Source: Trebonia sp036501515 (lineage in GTDB: Bacteria; Actinomycetota; Actinomycetes; Streptosporangiales; Streptosporangiaceae). Taken from it: a stretch of DNA of 64,000 nt. The stretch is taken from positions 1-64,000 of the forward strand of contig DASYAD010000395.1 in NCBI GenBank assembly GCA_036501515.1, in the 5' to 3' direction. A program made the translations under genes and the position numbers. The notes under the pieces are model-generated. The model was not told the DNA's origin. It saw only the letters and a program-made list of their open reading frames with translations, and did no database searches. Positions 16,898 to 24,142 of this stretch are shown one piece after another (positions within the stretch are counted from its first letter, which is position 1; each line of letters begins with the position of its first letter).

Positions 16898-16930
16898 GTT
16901 CAACTTTTATTAACCTTAAGTAAAGATTTA
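16898..16930 (+). promoter_or_regulatory. PHO-box-like 11-bp direct repeats upstream of the acid phosphatase
   Basis: Three consecutive 11-base units lie 97-129 bases before the acid phosphatase start: GTTCAACTTTT, ATTAACCTTAA and GTAAAGATTTA. The first two resemble the actinomycete PhoP-binding repeat (GTTCACC followed by four looser bases). The third is weak. The spot is the AT-richest in the neighbourhood. Control by phosphate is suggested by the gene it precedes; binding is not shown. Confidence 0.45.
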
Positions 16931-17026
16931 GGCCACGCTAGTGACGGGATGGCACGGGTGCGTCATACATGTCTGAGGCCGGCGTGAATACCGACGCCGG
17001 GCTGATTCCCGTCAGGAGGGCATAGC

Positions 17027-17929
17027 ATGACTAAATCCCCGGCAGACACCAGCGCCGCGGTCCCGGGTGAACGCGGCCGGCTGCGCCGTTCCGCGCCTCT
17101 CATCGCCGGGTCGCTGATCGCGGCGGCTGGCCTGGCTTTCGGGTCGGTAAGCGTGGCCAGCGCGCAGGCGGCCCGCCACTCGCCGCCGCCGTCGATCGCG
17201 CAGCAAGCCGCCAAGGTCAAGGCGCAGGACGCCTACACGCCGGCCGACGGGAACGCGGAACTGAACGTCAACGTGCTCGAGGACCAGGTAGAGCACTATT
17301 ACGGGTCCGCCAGCGAAACCTTCCCCGGTGTCGGCGCGGTGACGGTGGCGTCCAGCACGAGCAACTACGCCAGGCAGATGAAGCAGATCGCGGCGGGGGC
17401 CGAGGCGTACCTCGCGCAAGCCGCCAGTCGCTACCACGGCCCGGGCAAGCCCGCCGTCGTCTTCGACATCGACGACACGCTGCTCAGCACCTACGACTAC
17501 ACCCTGGCCGAGCAGTTCGGCTACGACTCCGCCACCAACCAGGTCTGGATCGACGACGCGGCGTTCCCCGCGGTCTTCTACATGCCGCAGCTGGTCACCT
17601 TCGCCGCCAAGCACGGATACGCGGTCTTCTATATCACCGGCCGGCCGCAGTCCCAGACCGCGGCCACAATCAAGGACCTGACCAGCGCTGGGTACGCGGC
17701 GCCCGCGGCCGGGCACCTGTTCCTCAAGCCGTCGGCGCCGCCTGCTTACCTGCACTGCGCCGCCGCGCCGGCCTGCACCACGACCGAGTACAAGTCAGGC
17801 ACCCGCAAGTACATCTCCAGCCTCGGCTACACGATCGTCGCCGACTTCGGCGACCAGTACAGCGACCTGCTCGGCGGCGACGCCGGGCACCAGGTCAAGC
17901 TGCCGAACCCGATGTACTACATCCCCTGA
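17027..17929 (+). CDS. secreted HAD-type acid phosphatase (class B family)
   Basis: The 300-residue protein has a Sec-type signal (basic start, then APLIAGSLIAAAGLAFGSVS and an A-Q-A cleavage region near residue 45-48). The HAD nucleophile motif follows as VVFDIDDTLLSTYDY (DxDxT). Motif II is the T in YITGRPQSQTAATI, then a Lys and the acidic motif VADFGDQYSDLLGGDA. This matches class-B-like acid phosphatases that release phosphate from organic esters outside the cell. The ATG follows GGAGGG. A PHO-box-like repeat lies upstream and a strong terminator downstream. Confidence 0.88.
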   Translation: MTKSPADTSAAVPGERGRLRRSAPLIAGSLIAAAGLAFGSVSVASAQAARHSPPPSIAQQAAKVKAQDAYTPADGNAELNVNVLEDQVEHYYGSASETFPGVGAVTVASSTSNYARQMKQIAAGAEAYLAQAASRYHGPGKPAVVFDIDDTLLSTYDYTLAEQFGYDSATNQVWIDDAAFPAVFYMPQLVTFAAKHGYAVFYITGRPQSQTAATIKDLTSAGYAAPAAGHLFLKPSAPPAYLHCAAAPACTTTEYKSGTRKYISSLGYTIVADFGDQYSDLLGGDAGHQVKLPNPMYYIP

Positions 17930-17951
17930 CGATCAGGCAGCGGGAGCACGG

Positions 17952-17986
17952 CAACGGGCCGCCGGGGCTAAGCCGGCGGCCCGTTG
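17952..17986. terminator. bidirectional terminator between acid phosphatase and aroA
   Basis: CAACGGGCCGCCGG (17952-17965) pairs with CCGGCGGCCCGTTG (17973-17986), a perfect 14-bp stem with a 7-base loop. It lies between two convergent genes and probably serves both. Confidence 0.8.
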
Positions 17987-18023
17987 TTCGTTCCCGGCCG
18001 CAGGGCGGCAGCGCCGTCGCCGG

Positions 18024-19262
18024 TTATCCGTTCCACTCGTCCCGCAGCGAGGTCAGGGCGTCATGGAAACCGGGGAAGGTCTTCTTGACGCATCCCGGGT
18101 CGTCGAGGGTGATGCCCGGCGTCTTGAGTCCGGTGATGCTGAAGCTCATGGCGATCCGGTGGTCGCCGTGACAGGCGACACGGGCGGGGCCAGGCTCTGC
18201 GGGCTGAATCTCGATCCAGTCCCGGCCGGTGCGGACGGGCACGCCCATCGCGGTCAGGTTCTGCGCGCACGCCTCCAGCCGGTCGCATTCCTTGACCCGG
18301 GTGTTGTAGACGTCCTCGATCCGGACCGGCCCGTCGGCGAACGGGGCGATCGCGGCGAGGGTCGGCACCGTGTCGGAGATGTCGCGCATGTTGACCGTCA
18401 CGCCGTGCAGCCGGCCGCGGGGGCCGGCGACCGTCACCGAGTCACCGCTCAGCTGGACGGAGGCACCCATCTGCCGGAGGACCTCGGTGAACTTCAGGTC
18501 GCCTTGCAACGAGGCTGAGCCGAGCCCGGGAACGGTGACGCTGTGCCCGGTCAGAGCGGCGGCGGCCAGGAAGTAGCTGGCGGTGGAGGCGTCCGGTTCG
18601 ATCAGGTAGTCGGTGGCCGTGTAGTCCTGCGACGGCACCTGGAAGGTGCTGCCCTCACGGCAGACCCCGACGCCGAAGCGTTCCATCATCGCCAGCGTGA
18701 TCTCGACGTAAGGCGCCGAGACCAGGTCGGTGACGGTGATGTCGAGCCCCTTGGCGGTCAGCGGGCCGAGCAGCAGCAGCGCGGTCAGGAACTGGGAGGA
18801 CAGTCCCGCGTCGAGGGTGACATCCCCGCCGGCGATCCCGTTCGCGCGGATGGTGAGCGGGTGATGGCCTTCCGCGCCCTCGTGGGTCAGTTCGACGCCG
18901 AGATCGCGCAGCGCCTGGGTCAGCGGGCCCAGGGGGCGGCGGCGCATCTGCTGGGAGGCGTCGAAATGGAAGACCCCGTGCCCGGCCGCGGCCAGTGCGG
19001 GCAGGAAACGCGCCGTGGTGGCTCCGTCGCGGCAGTAGACCGCGGCCTCGCTGGCCGGCGGACCTGCTGGCTGGCCGTCGACCGTCCAGGCGTCCTGTTC
19101 TTGCGCGACGCGGTAGCCGAGCGCCCGGAGTCCTTCGACGAAACCCGCCGAATCGTCCGAGTACAGCGGGTACCTCAGCACGGTGGTGCCCTGCGCGGCG
19201 GCGGCCAGGAACAGCGCCCGGGCGGTGATCGACTTCGACCCTGGGATCCTCACGACGGTCAT
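18024..19262 (-). CDS. aroA: 3-phosphoshikimate 1-carboxyvinyltransferase (EPSP synthase)
   Basis: The enzyme joins shikimate-3-phosphate and phosphoenolpyruvate in the pathway to aromatic amino acids. The 412 residues show the family's landmarks: PGSKSITARALFLAAA with the substrate Lys and Arg, the RRRPLGPLTQALRDLG helix, LDAGLSSQFLTALLLLGPLT, MRDISDTVPTLAAIAPFADG with the catalytic Asp, and VKECDRLEA. The usual glycine-rich NAGTA loop reads CRDGATTARFLPAL, a variant found in atypical actinobacterial paralogues, so this may be a second copy in the genome. The gene follows the zinc-ribbon protein with an ATGA overlap. Confidence 0.9.
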   Translation of the reverse strand: MTVVRIPGSKSITARALFLAAAAQGTTVLRYPLYSDDSAGFVEGLRALGYRVAQEQDAWTVDGQPAGPPASEAAVYCRDGATTARFLPALAAAGHGVFHFDASQQMRRRPLGPLTQALRDLGVELTHEGAEGHHPLTIRANGIAGGDVTLDAGLSSQFLTALLLLGPLTAKGLDITVTDLVSAPYVEITLAMMERFGVGVCREGSTFQVPSQDYTATDYLIEPDASTASYFLAAAALTGHSVTVPGLGSASLQGDLKFTEVLRQMGASVQLSGDSVTVAGPRGRLHGVTVNMRDISDTVPTLAAIAPFADGPVRIEDVYNTRVKECDRLEACAQNLTAMGVPVRTGRDWIEIQPAEPGPARVACHGDHRIAMSFSITGLKTPGITLDDPGCVKKTFPGFHDALTSLRDEWNG

Positions 19263-19894
19263 GCCGTTGAGCCTACGGTCCCGCCGGCCAGGTCGGCGGC
19301 GACGGCGAGGAACCGGGTGCAGCGGGCGAACGTCTCCCCGATGTCACGTCCGGCGAGGCGCGCCTGGTAGGCGCGGTACCTGCTCAGCTCCCACTGCTGC
19401 GCGCGGGGCGGGAGCTCTTCGAGCTCAGGCTCTGGCAGCGGCTGCCATGTCCAGCCGGCCGCGCTGTCGTCGCCGTCGGCTCGGCGGACCAATTCGGCCG
19501 GGTCGACGGAACTGCCCAGCTGGTTGCGGACGTAGCGCAGGCCCTCCAGGGTCTCCTCGGTCTCCTCCCGCCGCCTGGCCTCGCTGGCCAGCGCTTTTTC
19601 GTAGTCGCGGGGGTGATAGCGGACCAGGGTGGCGTCGACGAGGGTCACCCACCACACGGTCTCCCCGACAGCGGCCCCCAAACGGGCCGGGTTCCAGCTA
19701 TCCGCCGCCCCGAGCCTTTCCGCCGCTTCGGTCATCGCCGTGACTGACCAGTCGATCGCGACCGCGGGGGCCGCGGCGACCCCGGCGTGCTCGCGGTTCC
19801 ACGCCATCCGGCAACGGGCCGAGCAGAACCGGGCGTGCTCGCGCATCGGCGTGAACGGCGTCCCGCACTGCGCGCACTTCCGGTACTCGGCCAC
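19259..19894 (-). CDS. zinc-ribbon protein coupled to aroA
   Basis: The N-terminus carries a treble-clef-like zinc site, CAQCGTPF...ARFCSARCRMAWN (C-x2-C then C-x3-C), as in DUF2116/FCS-like knuckles. About 170 residues follow that are helical and rich in Arg, Glu and Trp, with no known catalytic motif. It is the first gene of a two-gene operon: its stop overlaps the aroA start (ATGA). The zinc site suggests nucleic-acid or protein binding. The same arrangement may occur next to aroA in other actinomycetes, but that cannot be checked here. Function unknown. Confidence 0.7.
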   Translation of the reverse strand: MAEYRKCAQCGTPFTPMREHARFCSARCRMAWNREHAGVAAAPAVAIDWSVTAMTEAAERLGAADSWNPARLGAAVGETVWWVTLVDATLVRYHPRDYEKALASEARRREETEETLEGLRYVRNQLGSSVDPAELVRRADGDDSAAGWTWQPLPEPELEELPPRAQQWELSRYRAYQARLAGRDIGETFARCTRFLAVAADLAGGTVGSTA

Positions 19895-19970
19895 CGCTCG
19901 ATGCTACGCGAGGCGGGACATCTCGCCCAGTTGCGCAGGTGACGCGTGCTTCGCCCGAAAGACATGTTTC

Positions 19971-19992
19971 GTTCATTTTCTGTTCATGTACA
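19971..19992 (+). promoter_or_regulatory. PHO box upstream of the phosphate transporter
   Basis: Two perfectly phased 11-base repeats, GTTCATTTTCT (19971-19981) and GTTCATGTACA (19982-19992), match the actinomycete PhoP direct-repeat pattern (GTTCAYY plus four bases). They lie about 95 bases before the transporter start. The downstream gene is a phosphate:proton symporter type, which makes phosphate-starvation control by PhoP a strong inference. Confidence 0.7.
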
Positions 19993-20086
19993 GGTCGGCG
20001 GAGTGTTTCCATACCCCCGTACCGTGCGGAAGGCGGGGACATGCGGGTACCCGGCCGGCGCGGCGCGTCTGGCAGTCACACGGAAC

Positions 20087-21478
20087 ATGAACGGAATGCC
20101 AGTGTCCGAGACGCGGTCTCCAGCCCTGACCGGACCAGCCGACGAGACGGCGCTGGCGGGCCTGCGCAGGCGTGCCCTGCTGGTTTCCGGCATGGGGTTC
20201 TTCACCGACGCCTACGACTTGTTCGTGATCGGCATCGTGTCGACCCTGCTGAAGAGCCAGTGGCACCTCGGCACGAACCAGGTCGCGCTGCTCAACGCGG
20301 TCATGCTGGGGGCGGCGTTCCTCGGCGCGCTGGTCTTCGGCCGGCTGGCCGACGTGATCGGGCGCACCCGGGTGTACTGGATGTCCGCCGCGCTGATGGT
20401 GGTGGCCGCGGTCGGCTCGGCGTTTTCCCCGTCGCTGATCGTGCTGGTCGTGTTCCGGTTCCTGCTTGGCTTCGGCGTGGGCGGCGATTACCCGGTCAGC
20501 GCCGTGCTGATGAGCGAGTATGCCCACCGCGCGAACCGCGGCCGCATGGTCGCCCTGGTCTTCTCCGCCCAGGCGGTCGGCCTGGTCGTCGGCCCGCTGC
20601 TCGCCCTGGCGCTCCTCGGCGGCGGAGCCGGCCCGGCGCTGACCTGGCGCCTGCTGCTTGGCCTGGGCGCGATCCCCGCGGCCGCCGCTGTCTGGTTGCG
20701 CAGGAAGATGCCAGAGCCGCCTCGTTTTCAGGGCAGCGCCGCCAGCCGCCCCCAGCACGGCAGCGCCGCGGCGGCCCCGGTCACGGGACTGCGGGCGTTC
20801 GCGGCCAGTCGCAGGCTTCTGGTCCTCCTGGCCGGCACCGCTGGCTGCTGGTTCCTGCTTGACTACGCCTACTACGGCAACACGATCTCCACCCCGCAGA
20901 TCATCACGCTCATCACGCCGCACGCCTCCCAGACCACGACGATCGCGATCCAGCTGGCGATCTTCACGGTTGCCGCGGTCCCGGGCTACCTGCTCGCCAT
21001 CGCGCGGATGGACAGGTTCGGCCACCGCAGGCTCCAGCTGGCCGGTTTCATCATGATGGGCGCCTGCTTCGCCGTGATCGGCCTGGTCCCTGGCATGACG
21101 ACGGCGGTCGCCCCGTTCCTGATCGCCTACGGGATCAGCTACTTCTTCACCGAGTTCGGCCCCAACGTGACGACGTTCGTGCTGCCCGGTGAGCTGTTCC
21201 CCACCCGGGTCCGCGCGACCGGGCACGGCATCTCGGCCGGCGTCGGCAAGCTCGGCGCGTTCATCGGCGTCTTCCTGTTCCCGGTCCTGCAAAGTTCCCT
21301 CGGGCTGCGCGGCACCCTGCTGCTCACCGCCGGCGTCTCGGTCCTGGGCGCGCTGCTTACCCTCGTCCTGCCCGAGCCGGCCGGCCGCAGCCTCGAAGAG
21401 ATCTCCGGTGAGCACGACGTCATCGCCGCCGCCGAAGAGGTCGTCCACGCCACCGGGGAACCGTCCCGCGCCGCCTGA
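20087..21478 (+). CDS. MFS phosphate:H+ symporter-like transporter (PHS/Pho84 type)
   Basis: A 12-TM transporter of 463 residues. TM1 carries the PHS signature SGMGFFTDAYDLFVIGIV. The loop 2-3 motif is FGRLADVIGRTRV, followed by RFLLGFGVGGDYPVSAVLMS, the G-G-DYP element shared by Pho84 and PT4 transporters. TM7 onward has LLDYAYYGNTISTPQII, and the C-terminal half ends with EPAGRSLEEISGE. It would import inorganic phosphate with protons. The PHO box upstream supports this. The start is ATG 20087 or 20096; the frame itself stays open from 19946. Unlike the Pit/Pst systems it acts alone, and no pho genes adjoin. Confidence 0.85.
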   Translation: MNGMPVSETRSPALTGPADETALAGLRRRALLVSGMGFFTDAYDLFVIGIVSTLLKSQWHLGTNQVALLNAVMLGAAFLGALVFGRLADVIGRTRVYWMSAALMVVAAVGSAFSPSLIVLVVFRFLLGFGVGGDYPVSAVLMSEYAHRANRGRMVALVFSAQAVGLVVGPLLALALLGGGAGPALTWRLLLGLGAIPAAAAVWLRRKMPEPPRFQGSAASRPQHGSAAAAPVTGLRAFAASRRLLVLLAGTAGCWFLLDYAYYGNTISTPQIITLITPHASQTTTIAIQLAIFTVAAVPGYLLAIARMDRFGHRRLQLAGFIMMGACFAVIGLVPGMTTAVAPFLIAYGISYFFTEFGPNVTTFVLPGELFPTRVRATGHGISAGVGKLGAFIGVFLFPVLQSSLGLRGTLLLTAGVSVLGALLTLVLPEPAGRSLEEISGEHDVIAAAEEVVHATGEPSRAA

Positions 21479-21517
21479 TACCGCGCCCGCTCCGCCCGGT
21501 GTGCACCGGGTATGGAG

Positions 21518-21787
21518 TCATGCTGACTTCGGCTCATCCCAGATACGCACCTGCAGGACCGCCACGTAGCTGTCCGGCTGGACGGCTTCTACGGTGGCCC
21601 AGGCGAGCTGGCCCTGCGTCGTGCGGAAGCGGAAAGCGTCGCCTGTCTCCAGCCCTGCCGCCGCTTCGTAGGCGCCGTCGGTCGAAGCCGGGCTCGTGTA
21701 GTCGGCGCACAGGGCGTACGCGGAGTCCGGGCTGGCACCGGGCGGGTAGGCGTACATGCCGTCAGACGCGCGGATCACGTCTGACAT
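21518..21787 (-). CDS. hypothetical protein, probably the C-terminal part of a truncated gene
   Basis: From the ATG at 21787 the frame gives 89 residues (MSDVIRASDGMYAYPPGASP and ending VAVLQVRIWDEPKSA). Sensible sequence continues a little further upstream in the same frame (LTGGFDLYHDAGEV), to about 21830. There it meets the DUF4276 fragment, so this looks like the C-terminal piece of a larger protein. A TGATG stop-start overlap with the DUF4276 frame could still let it be translated. Function unknown; no motif recognised. Confidence 0.45.
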   Translation of the reverse strand: MSDVIRASDGMYAYPPGASPDSAYALCADYTSPASTDGAYEAAAGLETGDAFRFRTTQGQLAWATVEAVQPDSYVAVLQVRIWDEPKSA

Positions 21788-22020
21788 CACCTCGCCCGCG
21801 TCGTGGTACAAATCGAAGCCGCCGGTGAGTCCGATTTGACCCGCTCGATTCCACCAGTGATCGTGATCTTCCCTCGGGGTATGCGCATGGGAGTTGGTGT
21901 GAGCAGACTTGGCACGCCGATTTCAGCCGCGATCCGGTGCAATAGCTTCGGGAGAGCAGGCACTTCACCGTCGCCCTCGACGATCGAGGCCACAGTGGTC
22001 GGGGCCCATGCGGCGCTCAC
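21787..22020 (-). pseudogene. DUF4276 (TOPRIM-like) protein, C-terminally truncated
   Basis: The first ~60 residues match the start of DUF4276 proteins: a strand with the acidic VEGDGEVPALPKLLHRIAAE, then PTPMRIPRGKITITGG. DUF4276 is regarded as a TOPRIM-type nuclease-like domain that pairs with AAA ATPases. Here the resemblance ends at about 21840 and the frame stops at 21787, so the later acidic TOPRIM motifs are missing. Its ATG overlaps the stop of the ATPase fragment (ATGA), which shows the two were an operon. The module is broken. Confidence 0.7.
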
Positions 22021-22376
22021 GCGTCCGGAGCGGCTTCCTGCGAGGGCTGGGGCGAAAGCTGGTTGCCGCGCATAAGCTCACCGAGTGTGTAGAGCTTCTG
22101 CCTGACGATCTCCCGGCTAGCGTCATCGACTTCGCCGATGATCGTGAGACCGTCCCTCATTGTCACCGGGCGGATGTCGGCTGGATCGAGATCTTCACGG
22201 TCCAGCAGATCGGCGCTCTGGCTCGTGGCGATTACCTGGACGTGCTCGCTCGCCTCGGTGAGTGCGTCGAAAAGCACGCCTGCCGCGGCCGGGTGCAGCG
22301 CGATTTCAGGCTCCTCGATGCCGATCAGCGGCAGTCGGCCGTCAAGGGACTCCGGCTGAAAAAGCGCTGCGAGCAC
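22017..22376 (-). pseudogene. AAA family ATPase, C-terminal fragment (OLD/RecF-like)
   Basis: The frame opens at about 22376 in the middle of an ABC-like ATPase: VLAALFQPESLDGRLP, then the Walker B LIGIEEPEIALHP, the H-loop region VIATSQSADLLDR, and a C-terminal tail. The P-loop and everything before it (about 250-300 residues in this family) are missing. The DNA directly to the right is the C-terminal coding part of a LuxR-type gene on the other strand, so a deletion or insertion has fused the two. Together with the DUF4276 fragment it resembles ATPase-TOPRIM defence pairs. Confidence 0.75.
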
Positions 22377-22531
22377 TGCTGCCGAGCGCGAACAGGGACA
22401 TCGCGGCCCGGCTGTTCATCAGCGAGGCGACGGTCAAGAACCACCTGCTGCATATCTACGTCAAGCTCGGCGTCAACGACCGGGCCGCCGCGGTCGCCAC
22501 CGGGTTCGAGCGGGGCCTGCTGCCGCGCTGA
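22376..22531 (+). pseudogene. LuxR-type helix-turn-helix C-terminal fragment
   Basis: The sequence reads SANRDIAARLFISEATVKNH followed by LLHIYVKLGVNDRAAAVATG, the GerE/LuxR DNA-binding domain of NarL-type response regulators, and ends at TGA 22529-22531. The first HTH helix and the whole receiver domain are absent, cut off at about 22376 where the ATPase fragment begins. It is a remnant. Confidence 0.85.
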
Positions 22532-22583
22532 GTCGACTGAGCGGCGCCGGCGGGCGGTGCCGCTGCCCCCTGAGTAAGAGGCT

Positions 22584-22615
22584 CCGGCGGTACCGCGGTG
22601 GTGCGGTACCGCCGG
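22584..22615. terminator. bidirectional terminator at the left end of the catabolic island
   Basis: CCGGCGGTACCGC (22584-22596) pairs perfectly with GCGGTACCGCCGG (22603-22615) around GGTGGT. It sits between the LuxR remnant and the stop of the solute-binding protein gene. Confidence 0.8.
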
Positions 22616-22642
22616 GGCGGCAACTGACTGGCGAGGCGGCCG

Positions 22643-23935
22643 CTACGAGCTGGCGGGCACGAACGGGTTGACGAAGCCGCCAAGCGGCTTGTACTGCCCG
22701 TTCTCGATCTCGCTGTACATGACGTCCGTGCTGTGCAGCTGCGGGGCGGTGGACAGCGGCGACGGGCTGCCCGCGACGGAGAACGGCGCGCTGGTGCCGA
22801 CGTTGATCGGCGTCTTAAGGTTCTGGTAGGCGCTCAGCACCGAGGCCCTGGTCACGGTCGGCAGTGACTTGGCGATGTCGGCGAAGTCGAGCACCGCCGT
22901 CCACTCGAGCAGTGACAGCTCGTCCTTCTGCGCCGACGCGTCGGTCTTGTCCATCCAGGTGTTGTAGAGCGCCACCGCCGGGATGCTGGTCTCCGTGGGC
23001 AGGTGCAGGGTGCTCACCACGTAGGTTCCGTCGGCGACGGAGTTGCCGACGGTCTTGATGGCCTGCGGGTCGAAGCTGCCGATGTTGTTGATGATCTTGC
23101 CGGTGTAGCCCGCCTGCCGCAGCGCGGTCATCATCTGCTGCGGGTACGGCCCCGGAGCGGCGATCAGCACCGCGTCGGGGTTCTGCTTGATCACCTGCTG
23201 CGCGTCGGTCGCGCTGATCGCCTGGCCGAGCTGGAAGGTGACGAACTGCGGGGCGGTGCTGTCGCCGGCGATCTTCAGCGCGGCGGCCGACTCCTGGGCC
23301 GTCCCCTCACAAGCCGGGATGCTGCACTGCACGATCGTGACCTTCTTCGCGCCGAGCTTCACCGCGAGCGCGCCGGATCCGAAGTACCAGCCGGCCGCGA
23401 CGGAGGTCACCGGAAAGGAGACCGGGCTCGACAGCTCCTGCGGGATCAGCCCGAGACCGCCGGTGAAGGTCAGCTTGGCGGCGTTGACGGTGGAGAAGAA
23501 GCCGGGGAAGACCTCGGTGCCGCCGATGATCGCCACGTCGCCTGACCGGACGGCGGCCGACGCGCAGGTGGCCGCCGTGTTGGCCTGGTCCTGGTCGTCG
23601 CACTGGTTGGCCACCAGCGGGTGCCCGTTGATGCCGCCCGTCGAGTTGATGTAAGCGATGGCGGCCTTCTGCGCGACCGCGACCTGCGGGTAGGGGGCGA
23701 GCGTGGTGCTGGTCAGCGACGTCACCAGGCCGACATCGATCGGGCTGCCGGTGGCCGCGAAACTCGAGCCGGCCTGAGCGCTGCTGGTGCTCCCGGTGCT
23801 TCCGGCGGTGCCGGCGCTGGACGTACTGCCGCCTGAGCTGCTGCAGGCGGTGGCGGCGATGGCCACCACGGCGATCGCCGCGGCGGATGCCACCTTGACT
23901 CGCCTGGCGGGTAGCCAGCTTCTTCGAGACTCCAC
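22643..23935 (-). CDS. branched-chain-amino-acid-type ABC transporter solute-binding lipoprotein
   Basis: A lipoprotein signal (SAAAIAVVAIAATACSS, Cys about residue 28) is followed by a Ser/Gly/Thr linker and a LivJ-like periplasmic-binding domain of the Peripla_BP_6 type (PIDVGLVTSLTSTTLAPYPQ; AAIAYINSTGGINGHPLV; DVAIIGGTEVFPGFFSTVNA). GGGAGGGGAAAGA directly before GTG 23935 decides the start; ATG 23950 is in frame just before it and the frame runs on to 24031. In aromatic-degradation islands such proteins bind aromatic acids rather than amino acids. The permease and ATPase parts lie 31-36 kb away at the far end of the same island. A TGTTCG-N5-CGAACA operator lies upstream. Confidence 0.88.
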   Translation of the reverse strand: MESRRSWLPARRVKVASAAAIAVVAIAATACSSSGGSTSSAGTAGSTGSTSSAQAGSSFAATGSPIDVGLVTSLTSTTLAPYPQVAVAQKAAIAYINSTGGINGHPLVANQCDDQDQANTAATCASAAVRSGDVAIIGGTEVFPGFFSTVNAAKLTFTGGLGLIPQELSSPVSFPVTSVAAGWYFGSGALAVKLGAKKVTIVQCSIPACEGTAQESAAALKIAGDSTAPQFVTFQLGQAISATDAQQVIKQNPDAVLIAAPGPYPQQMMTALRQAGYTGKIINNIGSFDPQAIKTVGNSVADGTYVVSTLHLPTETSIPAVALYNTWMDKTDASAQKDELSLLEWTAVLDFADIAKSLPTVTRASVLSAYQNLKTPINVGTSAPFSVAGSPSPLSTAPQLHSTDVMYSEIENGQYKPLGGFVNPFVPASS

Positions 23936-24013
23936 TCTTTCCCCTCCCATTGATGGGCCAGTCCTGTTGATGGGGCCAGGCCTCGCCGGCGACGACGCGC
24001 CGGCAACAAGATC

Positions 24014-24030
24014 TGTTCGTCTAGCGAACA
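24014..24030. promoter_or_regulatory. IclR-type palindrome, solute-binding protein promoter
   Basis: TGTTCG-TCTAG-CGAACA is a perfect 6-5-6 palindrome. Reading the minus strand, a -35-like TTGACG (24075-24080) and a TACTTA hexamer lie upstream of it, so the palindrome sits at or after the transcription start, where a bound regulator would block transcription. Confidence 0.7.
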
Positions 24031-24142
24031 TGTGGTCATTTGTTGTGGTAAGTATGTGACGGCGATTTGCGCGACGTCAACGGCAATGTCCGGGAAACAT
24101 TGCGCGGCCGCCGGTCCCGGTCAGCCGGCTCGCCGGCCGCGG

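Noticed and set aside
19973..21448. 491-aa minus-strand frame opposite the phosphate transporter
   Set aside because: It has Gln/Arg/Asp-rich low-complexity composition typical of antisense frames in high-GC DNA, and no domain.
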